Source: Nematopogon swammerdamellus (lineage: Eukaryota > Arthropoda > Insecta > Lepidoptera > Adelidae). Taken from it: 64,000 nucleotides of DNA. The number at the start of each line of letters is the position of its first letter. The stretch's first letter is position 1. The notes under the pieces are model-generated. The model did not search any database. It saw only the letters and a program-made list of their open reading frames with translations, and was not told where the DNA came from. The DNA is taken from contig OX336340.1 of NCBI GenBank assembly GCA_946902875.1, forward strand, positions 10,617,566-10,681,565. The letters run 5' to 3'. The position numbers and the translations under genes were made by a program. Positions 44,301-56,300 of the stretch are shown here, piece after piece.

Positions 44301-47300
44301 TTGCAATAGGCGTTCACATATTTTTTTTTTTTCCTAAAAATTTATTTTTCTCCTTGCGCAACGAATCGCTCCCGCGAAAAAGTCGCGACATTTTAGGGAG
44401 GCAGTGCGCGCGCGGCGCTGACATTCTAAAGGATAATATCTATGTGGGTAGTGCCATACTATATTGCGTAGGTAGGTACTATCCAAAAGCATAGCGTAGA
44501 GATGTATCATGTCATGTATGGTACGTGATATCATCGATGGTACGACTGACGGACAGACGCTTGAGCCTTAAAAGAACCGGTCAAGAGCGAGTCAGGCTCG
44601 CACTAAAAAAAATTACTTTTTTCCCCGCAAATATTACATTGTCGAAAAATACTGCATTTTTCCTACAATATATGCCTGTAAAAATAAAAAATTAGGCTTT
44701 AGAAACCTAGAATAACAGTTTTTTTGGTACATTCTTAGCTACCTATATCATTAAAACCACTGAATTTAAAATTTACTTGATGCAAAATAAATGTTCACCT
44801 AGTTTTTGAGCGATATATGTGCGCGTCATCAAGATCTATCATTATGTAAAATTTCATGTTTCCATGTTACCTAGTTTTCGAGAAAAACCTCTGCGATAGA
44901 CGGAAAGACAGCGGAGTGATCTTATAATGATTCCGCTTTTCCTTTCAAGCTACGGAACCATAAACAAGTGCGAGTCGGACACGCGCACCGAGGTTTCCGC
45001 ACCACAAAAATAAAAATGAAAAAAAAAACACGTTTCTTGTATGGGAACCCTCTTAATTTTTTACTTTTTCTATTTTTATTATTTGTTGTTATATCCGCCA
45101 TAATAACACATATTCTGTGAAAATTTCAACGGGTTACTTATTACGGTTCTAGAGATACAGCCCTCGGACAGTCAGACGGACGGACATACAGACGGACGGA
45201 CAGACAGATGGACGGACAGACAGACGGACGGACAGACAGACGGACGGACAGACAGACGGACGGACAGACAGACAGACGGCGTAGGCTTAGCAATAGGCTT
45301 CCGTACGGGATACGGAAACCTAAAAATGAATGAAACAAGGGGTTGGTTACCGTCCGAGCCGTATGCGTCTTGGTCGGTGACGGCCCACGCTACCGGCTCG
45401 TACGTGGAGCTGTTGGCTCTGAACACGGCCCAGTGGTCGCCCGCGAGCCGCCCCCACGCGGTCTCGCCCGCGCGCGCCACGCGCAGCACCGCCGACGCCG
45501 GGTTCAGCGTCGCGTCCTGCCGCAAACAAAGCTCACATCTTACATACAATCAATGGTATTATAAATTAAAAGGAGGTAGATAGGTTATCTGAGCTCCCAA
45601 GCGGCACATTAAATACAAGACCACAGTCCTGTCTAAAGTTAGTCGCCCACCAACTACGCACGCGTTCGGACCGCTAACCACGAGCCGCTAACACATCGAA
45701 AATGCAGTCGTGTGTAAAGAGATTCTGCACTAATTATAATAATTGGAATAAGACTATTCGAGTCGGCGCATCACTTTATAGTTCTTCCTCTCAACTTTCA
45801 AGGACGTGCCATGTGTGAGCACTGAATGTCATATAGATAGATAACCTATCTTTCCTAAAATATCATTGCATACAATGCACATTACCAGAAAACTCTCTGG
45901 GGAGAAATGCGGAAAACTGTTTTTGGAAGTAGGTACTTTCCATACTTGGTGATACGGTAAAGTAAAATCCACCCAGATTGGAACGTAGTAGGTTTTTCCG
46001 CCGTACTGAATGAAATGCCGTAAAGGGTTCAAATTTTCTGTGCAGTAGGTACGAGAAGTAGTCGGATATAAAAAGGGAACGACTAAAAAACTTGTACATC
46101 ATCTAGTTCCCATTGGAACTTGGCTTTTACGGCTCACATTATCTAGGACATTAGGCTGTTTAAAAATAAAAACTAAGTCTGAGGGTCCGAACTAGGATTG
46201 ATGTGTAAACATCACTGACGAGAATTATATGATGGTTTAACCCGCCCAGGTTGGTACCACCGCACTGAATGAAAAGTCGGACGAAACGGCTATGTAAATA
46301 GTTTGTGTTTTCCGTCCAGTTCAGTGTAGCCGGCACGACTGAAGGGAAGCACTGACGTGACACCAAGTTCACCCGGTGTTATGGGCTGACATCACGGATG
46401 TTGTATGTAGGTGATGTAGTTCCCCCGGTGTTATTAGCTGACATCACGGATGTTGTAGGTGATGTATGTAGTTCACCCGGTGTTATGGGCTTAGATCACG
46501 GATTTTGTACGTGATGTAATGTAGCTAACCGTGTCAGTTTCCATAAAATATATATGACGAGTTACCAAATAGCAATTCACTTCAACCCCAAAAATATCCG
46601 GATCCCGGAATAGATGTTTACATATAAACATAAATACATAAATAAATAAATACATACATAAATAAAACCGTTTAAAATGCACAGTGACTGACTTTAAGTT
46701 TGAGGTTGGTGTGTATGAAGATGGGGAAGCCCCTGAGCTGGGCGCCGACCAGCGTCTCCTCGCCCGGTGTCACGAAGCCGACCACGCCGACAGAGTACTC
46801 GCGGCAGTACTTGTCGAGCAGCTCGCGGTTCCACTTGTCCATGCCCGCGTACTTGGACAGCGACTCGAACACTATCACGCCGTAGCGGCCCTTGTCGAGC
46901 GTCGTCAGCACCGGCAGACTCTTGCCGGCCACTTCGATCTTGTACCTGTCCGAGGGAACGCTTTATATTAAAGGGGCGATAATTAAGCAGGACCAATAGG
47001 GTCACCTACAATGTACAAGGGCAAAGGCATCAACATTCAACGACATTAGGTTGAAGGCAACAGCGACAGTACCGAAGGAAGGACCAATGATGTCCAAGAT
47101 GTAAAGCTGTATTAATAAAAAGTGTGTTACAAACGTTGTTCACACACAACTGGGGTTGTAACATTAAGGGCTCGTACCTTACGTGACCGATTTTACGCAC
47201 TTTTTGACCCCCTTCCTTAGGTGATAAGCTCAAATTGTAGCCGACTGAGTTGCTACCACCGTACTGGATGTAAGATAGCCGCATAGCAGCCTCGGTTGTG

Positions 47301-50300
47301 TTCTCCCCTAGTCCAGTATTATAGCCAGCAATCAAGGGAAGTCTCCGGTATGGCACCTACCTTCTCGGAGGTGATATTGGCTGGTCGAAGCATGCGCTTT
47401 GGCCCCTCCGACTCAGCCACCCATACCGGATTACATAAAAAAAAGACCAATAGGCATCAACATTCAACGACATTAGGTTGAAGTGAACAGCGACAGTACC
47501 GAAGGAAGGACCAATGATGTCCAAGATGTAAAGCTGTATTAATAAAAAGCGTGTTACAAACGTTGTTCACACACAACTGGGGTTGTAACATTAAGGACAC
47601 ACAGAGACTTCGGTAGCCGTTTCATTCTTACACGAAAAAAAAAACCTTTTACACTATAAACTTCAAAATAGTTTAAGTGGTCCATTTAATGGACCACTTT
47701 AATATTGATTTTTTTTACGTTCCGGAGTAATCACTTCGGACAGCGCGTTTGACAGACGCCGACAGACACACACACCTGACCGATTTTATAATAAGCTATT
47801 TTCCAACAGCAATCTAAGCCCGCAAATCTACAAAAATGTAATTATTGCTTACAATAAATGTCAGGACACTAGGAATATTTTGTTTATTGTTTACTTTTCC
47901 ATATGGAATAGTGCACGGCACGGGCCGCGTGCGGTAGTGTGCTCATTGTGCTGATCTGCCCCACGCGCCACGGCACCACCACCACGACCGCCATATTCGC
48001 CGGACGGAGACAGACGCGAGCGTTTGCAATTGAGCAATGTTGATACATGAACCTCCACCGATATCGAACGGAACCAGTGTGTTCGGGCGGGAGAAGTTCG
48101 TTACCGGAAAACGAGTGTTAACCAAGTGTTAACACGTTGAATTATTAGAAGATTCGCTATTAAATTTATCGGAGTCCTTGCAGCACAACACCGATTATTC
48201 TGCTTATCCCGATTATTGGGATACAGCGTGTGGTATGTATGTACCTATGTATGTATTCGCTATGCGAAAATTTCGACTGAAACCAAGATTTTATGTACAT
48301 TACAAGTTTATTTCAAACGGATACCTTATTTTGCACAACAGCCAACTCCACATTACTCGTACGTTCTGATGTTGGTCATGGGTTGGTCGTATCGTATCGT
48401 ATTACAGATTAAAGCATCGGCATGCAATACTCTAACTAAATAAGTACATATAAGCGAGCAACATGTGTGTGCAAAGCAGACGGCTGGTGGGCGGTGGGTG
48501 GCGAGAGGGCGTTTTGCTTGAAGAATGTACATCTGTGTAGGTAAGTTGGAGCTGCGAGGAAGCTGGGTCGGCAGCGCAGCGGTGAGGTCGCCACTACAAC
48601 TTCTCCATTGCATTTTACAGATGCGGACGAGTTATAGTTTTTGTCGGAAGGTTCGAACTTCCGATATTGAATGGATATGCAATATCGAATAGTTTGCGAT
48701 TGAATTCTTGCAGAAAATAGCTTTCTTTTGTGGAGAATGTTTTGTGGTATTCGCGGAAAGCAGTATTGTATTATGGCAGCGACATTGCGGTGCGGTGGTG
48801 TTCTTCCGCCCGCACAATGCACCACATCTACGACCCGGCCAGGCGGCCACCCACAGCACCACCCACCGCATAGTCGCACTCCCACACTCCGAGGCTTCCT
48901 ATGTGCCGGCTGGCGGGCGAGACGGAATGACGTGTCAAACTGTATTTAATTCGTAGGTATAAAACACGAACGAAAAGCGCCCGTAAGCTTTTTTGTCCGT
49001 GGTATAAAATAATATACTGCACTGGCCATCAGCCAAATGCTTTTTATCCGAGTGCGCCAAGCAAAAAGGATGTAGGTATGTATGTTCTATTTCTATGGCA
49101 CACGCTGTATCCTAAACGGCTTGATGGATTTGATTAGATTCGTCTTGTGGAAGTGCTATAGGCTATAAATAAAAATGTGAAAATTCAAAATAGCGGCCGT
49201 CAGACGCCATCTTGGCAAACTTTGAAAATAGTTATTCTTCAAACCCCATCGAGTGGGGTGTCAATGTCAAGAGCTCGAATACGTGATTTAAAAAAATATT
49301 AAATAAAACTTTTATAAAACCCGACTGCTACAAAATGAAGGAAAAACAAGGAAAGATCAGTAGAAAATGCTGTAGTCGGGCGTGTAGTTGGATTTGAATA
49401 GACAGATAGCCAGACTACATAATTTTCTACTTTTTTACATTTTTTTATAGACAGCCGGCGCGGTTTTCTGTGCCCATTACTTCAACGAAAGATCAGATAC
49501 AGCCAATAGCACCATTCCTCGCGAAACCACGCTCAGAGAGGCGCCATGCCGGCTATGCGGCGGACTAGGTGGTAGGGAACACACTCACCGGAAGACCATT
49601 CCATATTTTCGCCGTACGACACAGAAAAGATTTCGAAAAACTATGTGTTTTAGAAGCTGGTGTCAACAACATAATATGGATGTTCCGAGTTTTTTCCGTC
49701 TACGGTTCCGAGCCAGTCCGGCGGGTGTGGCGAAGACGGATGGGGGCAGGAGGGATGGGGGAAGCCAATTCATCAGATCACCGTCCATGGCAGTACTTAT
49801 AAAACAGGCTAAGAGAACCGATTGTTCGCCTGTGGCGCAATGATTCGAGTCCCTCCGTGAGCTTGGGATCACCAATTAGACGGATGGCGCGGCGCTGGAT
49901 ACAGTGCAAGGATAAATATACTGATCTTTCCTTGTTTCCTTAATTTTTAAGCAGCCCAACTGTGAGAGGTCTAAGGTTCGAATCCGGTCGGCGTGTTCCA
50001 ATGAGTTTTTTCTGACCGAAAATGTTACGTGCATACCTACACTACACCTCCTGCCTTACCGTTCGGAACCGGTGTAAAACTGTAGGTTAATCCTCTTGCC
50101 CTTACCAGGTGGTAGGCTCATATTGTAGCCGATTGGGCTGTACATATAACATTGTAGAGTTCTCTCTCTTGTGCAAGTGCAACAAAATAGTTAATTGGAA
50201 AACGATTTTTATTTAAATAATACGAGCTTTATTATTCTATCATAAATAGTTTCTCAAATGTTTGAATGTGGATTGCGGATGTATTCTCAATAATAACAAA

Positions 50301-53300
50301 TTACAATGATTTTTATTGTCATTTTCACCCCAAATAAGATATTTCACGTAGGAATATCAGTTCGTCGCTGTGAGTTTCAGCTCACAGTGTCAGTCCAGAT
50401 TGTGAATGAGGTGCTTCGTTACGGCCACCGGCCGGAGCCTTCCTCCCCCCGAATAATATTTAGGCAGTGGGGACGATACGGTAGCTGATGAATGTGTGCG
50501 GAGGGCGGTGGGACGCGGGCGGAGGCTCCAGGGCGCCTAATGACGGGCCCGTTATCAGTAATGAGGGTCGCGGGGTGCGATTGTTATTTAATACGAGGAC
50601 GTGACACGACAGGAAAATTAGTACCGCTTACCCGCGTCCGATCCGCGCCGATCACTCCACCTACCTGCCCACCTACCTCTAGGGGCAACTAAGAGCTTCC
50701 ACGGAGAGCACGATCCTCGAGCAAGATCCTCCCTACCTGAACCACCCTGAACTTCTGACAACCCATCAAAATGTTAAGGTTTGTTAAGTGAAACCAAAAA
50801 TTATACGTTTTACTTTCGAGCCACTGTAAGGAGAAATAAAGTATGTATTGTGATCGTCCAAAATTTTGTTTCTCAAACAAAATTTAAGAACTCGTATAAG
50901 CAAAAATCTGAAGAAAGTACCGATTTTTTTGTTTTTTCAATATGGCTGCGGGCGCGGAGGCGGGGGGGGGGGGGGGGGGGGGGGGGGGAATTGTGCATTT
51001 TAAATTCATTTTAGTTCTAAATTTTTTATATGTTGTCTAGGATGGTTAGAAGTATTTAAAATATAAAATGCACAATTCCCCCCCCCCCCCCCCGCGCCCG
51101 CCGCCATATTGAAAAAACAAAAAAAATCGGTACTTTCTTCAGATTTTTGCTTATACGAGTTCTTAAATTTTGTTTGAGAAACAAAATTTTGGACGATCAC
51201 AATACATACTTTATTTCTGATGTTACAAGAAGCTAGCGAGTCACTTAAACTGAAAGAGTGGGTCAGGCGCAGATAGGTGATGAACGGCTTAAAGGCGTGG
51301 GAGGGGAGGGGAGGGGGTAGGTGAAACATGTTGGCGACCGGTCCCATTGTTTTCACGGGTTCAACGGAGAGGCCCTCCATTGTTCTCTTCTAAGAAAGTA
51401 CCTAACGTTTTTAAATTTGTTAGACCGGATTAGTTGTTTCATTCATATCTTCGTCTTAAAGATTAAGTTTTATGGTAATGAATCTAATGAATTGTACCTT
51501 TCTGGAATCCGTATGAACTGCACATGTTTTTGCAAAGCAGGTTCACTTTCCTGTAGTACATACCACAAGTAAACTTCAATCAAAGTCAAGGCTTCATTGA
51601 TGTATTAATGAAAAATTCTAATTGAAATAGGCTTTACTATTGGAATAAGAAAGAAAATGTTATAAAACAAATGTTTTCACAAAGCTACACTAATTGCAAT
51701 AAAACCCCAAAAAATTTAATGAACCTAAGTTACATGTAATTTTTTTTACGATTTTTTATTCGAAAATTGGGATTGTAATTAAAAAAACCCAGAAAAAGAG
51801 CTATAACTTCTAAACAACTGAGAAATGGATAACTACAAATAGGGTGATTCTGATTGGAAATGACCTCTTCTATGACCTCCTTTCGTTTGGACGTCGAGTT
51901 TTGGGACACCAAAGGAAAACTATTACAGCTAAGTAGGATATACAGGTTGACGAGTAATAGTCGACCAACTTATAAAATGTACGGACGACAGCCATCATTT
52001 AACTGTTGAAGAACTTTTTAAAATTAACATTCATTTATTTCCCCTACAAAATTACACAAATAATCAAATAATTTATTTTCATAGGGTTCCGCAACTACGG
52101 AACCCTACACTGCACGTGGCCCGACACGCACTTGGCCGCTTTTTTAGTTTTTTTTTAATTCGAAAAAATAAGGGTAAGTTGATGTCATACAAATGATTTC
52201 GATAAGGTAGATTTTCTCAAAAATGGCTCTGACGCTTTTTATTATATTTTCCACATAGAAACCCTATTACTAGTCTAAAAAGATATCATTATCTGTTTTT
52301 CCAGGAAAACTCATAAAAAGGTGGCTGCTATACAAACGAAGGTTTCTTTCTATTAAATATTGCATACAAAATGTTTCTTGCGAGCGCCTACTTAACTAAT
52401 TCAACGGAACTGTTCTGTCAGTATATTTTGAATTTCGAACATAAAGACTCAATAATATGCATTTTCCGAGATTGGTTGGACTCTACTCTACCCGACCTTA
52501 CGCCAGTTGAGTTCGCCAAACAAGCGAGAAAGTCAGAGGGGTATTACCCTACCATTTATTAATTATTATTATATGTTTACATATCCGAGTAGATAAAAAT
52601 ACGTTGACAATCAGAGATATTTCACGATAGTGGCTCTCGTAGTGCGCTCTTCAATCAAATGGAGGCGTCTTCATTCACGCAAGTGTAACATACGGTATGT
52701 AGGCGGCGGGGTATGTTACATACACCGCCGCCCGCGCCGCTTCAGGTTTAGCGACCGAGTATGAACGTGAAGTCATCACATCAAGCAGCCCCTGTTTAAC
52801 ACGTCTTATAATTACCGGGTACGATATTAAATCACACTATTGCTATCAGATACATCCGTAAGTCGGCCCGTCCGTACCGGAATCCGTGCGTCGAGGAGAG
52901 ATGTACTTGTATGTAATGTGTGTGACGTGTCACGTCACTACATCGCACTCGACGGCGCGCAGCACCGCGGAGGCTTCAGTCTGAGGGTCCGGCTCGACCT
53001 TCGTCATCGCAGCTGACAGACACTCGTCGTTCAATATAGCCTACCTATAAATCAAATTGTTGGTGCCTTCAAACGTGCCGTGTCGGCAAAACACATATTT
53101 TTACATGCCACACATAACTAGATGAATGTAAGTAATTAAGGGCGAGGCCAAAGGCCGAGCTGCGTTCAGGTAAACGATAAACCTTCCGCCCTCGGGCCTC
53201 GCCCTTAAAATGACTTGCTTTCTTCGATAGAATACAAGATCGTTTACGTGAACGAAGCTCAGCCTTCGGCCTCGCCCTTAGTTACTTACTTTCTTCAAGA

Positions 53301-56300
53301 ATGTTTATTGTTTACCTGAACGTAGCTCGGCCTTAGGCCTCGCTCTTAGTTACTTTCTTCGATAAAGTATAATATGGCATATCTATACGTAGTTCCGCCT
53401 TCGGCGTCGCCATTAGTTACTTAGTTTCTTCGTGAAGAATATCGTTTACCTGAATGAATCTTCGGCTTCGTCCTTAGTTACCTACCTTATTCGAAAATGT
53501 TTATCGTCTTCCCTAATACAGCTCGGCCTTCGTACTCGCCCTTAGTTACTTACTTTCTTCGAAAAAGTTTATCGTCTTCCTGATCTCAGCTCGGCCTTTG
53601 GCCTCGCCATTAGTTACTTACTTTCTTCGAGAAGGTTTATTGTTTTCCAGAATGCAGAGTAGGTACTTTAGTTGAGAAAGTTTATATTTTACGTGAACGC
53701 AGCTCCGCCTTAGGCCTCGCTCTTGGTTAGTTACTTAATTTAATTAAGAAGATATATTGTTTATCATAACCAAGTTCGGCTTTCGGCCTTGGCTTAAGTT
53801 ACCTACTTTCTTCTTTTGAAATACGAATTTCATGCGATCGAAGCAGCGGGCAAAATCTATCGATATTCCTCTGGAAGAAAGTAAGTAGCTAAAGGCGACG
53901 CGACGCTGAAGACGAACCTGCGTATAGGTAGACATATTACAATACTTCTGTGTGTGCAAATTCGGAAGTTTAACTTTGCCATTTATTAATCAATCGTCCT
54001 CACTATTTCGATAACATTTCAATTCATTTTTCTCAAAGATATGTTGTGCTACTGATGGTAAAAATACCTACACAATGTACGAAATGCATCCCTATTATGT
54101 TGACCTTTTTTTTTCGATTTCTCGGCAAATTTTCGAAATGTATTTTATATAATTATGTTATTCCAGGACATACACTATCACTACACAAAGTCACGTCAAA
54201 ATCCGTTCAGTGATTTTTGAGTGATGCGCGTACAGACTACAGCCAAGGACTACAGCACACAAGAATTTTAAAAACTGTTCTGTTCTGTAAAAAGTTTCAT
54301 AAAAATCGGTTCAGTAGAAGTAGTTGAAAAAGTTGTCGCAAGATTTGAAACAAAGATAGAAACAAATATACGAAGTCAAGCTAAATAAAACCGTTTAAAA
54401 AAAACCGCCATAGTTGGTTTTTTCCGAATATATATTTAATGTACAGACTTTTTTCCTATGCCATTTTATTATATGTATAGATATACGAAAAATATGTATG
54501 TGCCACAAACGAAAATAATAAAAAGAAAAATAATTAAAATGAAGATTACCTAATCGCCTGGCTGTCGCTCTGCCAGCACACTGTTGCTCCCCAAGTACTC
54601 CAGTACTCTCCCGATAGCAGATAGACAATTAAGATGAGGAGGGGTGCGGACTAACGAGCTCGCCCTCGCCCCGCGTCATCTTCCGCTCCGCCTGGAACGT
54701 GGGCGGACGCACCGCCGCCCGCCCCGCGGTCCGCATGCTAATACTAAAAACGGTTTCTTTTCGCATCAGTGTAGTAAGTAAGAGAGGGCTCGTAATATTG
54801 TGTCCCCAGCCTCGATTAGGTGCGGGCGAGGCAGGCAGGCAGGAGAGACACTCGACAGGTCATCTCCCTCGCGCGCCTGGTACGCTCGCTGTGCGTCTCC
54901 GCTTCGCTACCACCCACACAATCGCTCTTCTGTTCGTAGATTATGTACCTACATAACCGTATGACGATTAATACGTTTAAAAAGCCTATCAAACGCGAAC
55001 GTTGTTTACACATGAAGGGTTCCGTAATAGTGCGTAGCGGCCCGCTCCGCACGCTTGTTTTGTTCTCCATAACCGTTTCAGATATAAACTTCATCACTTC
55101 ATAGTTTACATGCAATAAGGACTAAATTGACTACTTTATAGAGTTATTACCTCGGGCAGCGCGTGTGACAAACAGACAGACAGGCAGGGGAGGCAGACAG
55201 ACACGTGGCAGATTTTACAAGGGTGCCCGTCAGTCAGCACAACATCGCTGCTGGCTACTACGGCATCTAGGCGGGCGACTATAGAGCGTTCCAACTAAAA
55301 GTTCCCTTCGCCGTTATGTTGGCTCCACTGTCTTATCTGTCAAAACAGCGTTGACGGTTGCTATGTGTACAGATTTACCCGTAATTATCAGTATTTACCG
55401 TATTTTTTGTACGGTAAATACCGATTACATTATTAGGTAATATAATCTTCACAATCTGGCAGCACGAATTTAAGCACTGACAGTGACACTGACAGTGTAG
55501 CCAACATAACGGCGAAGGGAACTTTTAGTTGGAATGCACTATAGGCGCGCTCGGGACGATAGCGCTAGATAACTACAGCATTATACAATTCCGACACGCT
55601 CAATTAACGTCTTATGTATGAGGCAAATATTGAAATGTCTTTGGGGGTGGCTGAGGCTACACGCGGCGGTGGAGGCGTGCGGATACGTGTACGCGGTTTG
55701 AAATCGCACTTCCCGCATAAAATACTTTACATGTCTCGAGCGAATCGAGGGGCGCGCAGTCAATACTCGTATACTTCGCACCGAATTGTCAAGAAAGTCG
55801 ACGAAAAACAGGAAAAACGCCAACTTTGTTCATCGCTAGTGAAAAAAGCGTGCAAAGCGTGCCGGGGGAGCGGAGGCGGCGGCGTCTCCCGGGGCGCGAC
55901 TCGCGTGTCGACTGTCGGCGCGGCGAAGGGACGGGCGGTAGAAGGAAGTCCCTTGCCGCGTAAACCCCTTTACACATATTAGCTGTCACGGAACAAAATC
56001 TATTTCCGAACGTAAAACGACTCAGATAAAAGAAATATATCAATACATACTTTCGAAAAGAAGCGTAGCCCGGTTCTATATTGAGTTAATCTAAGCACGT
56101 AGGTACTCACCCAAACAACAACACAAAAGCGTACGTAATGCTGACTGGCGCCGATTGAAAGCTCCGAGGGAGTCGAGCGAGACTCGAGACTCGAGCGGCA
56201 CTACCGTCTTCGCCTTCCCGGCAGTTCCCGGATCCCGCTAGCTGCGGCACCGCACCACACGGCTCGATGGGAGCGATGATGAGTTAACTTTCTCCATACA

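Noticed and set aside
45141..45549. Frames with [18 protein letters not shown] repeats
   Set aside because: Translation of the GACAGACGGACG minisatellite joined to NDST exon C; not a protein of its own.
49663..49875. Minus-strand frame as a conserved gene
   Set aside because: The same sequence is a dispersed repeat also present, decayed, at 9400-9715.
53130..53815. CRISPR-like array
   Set aside because: Units are diverged along their length with no uniform repeat/spacer alternation, the genome is eukaryotic, and no cas genes are present; it is a minisatellite.
55614..55982. 122-residue plus-strand frame
   Set aside because: Arg/Gly/Ser composition follows local GC content and no start context, splice sites or family match was seen.
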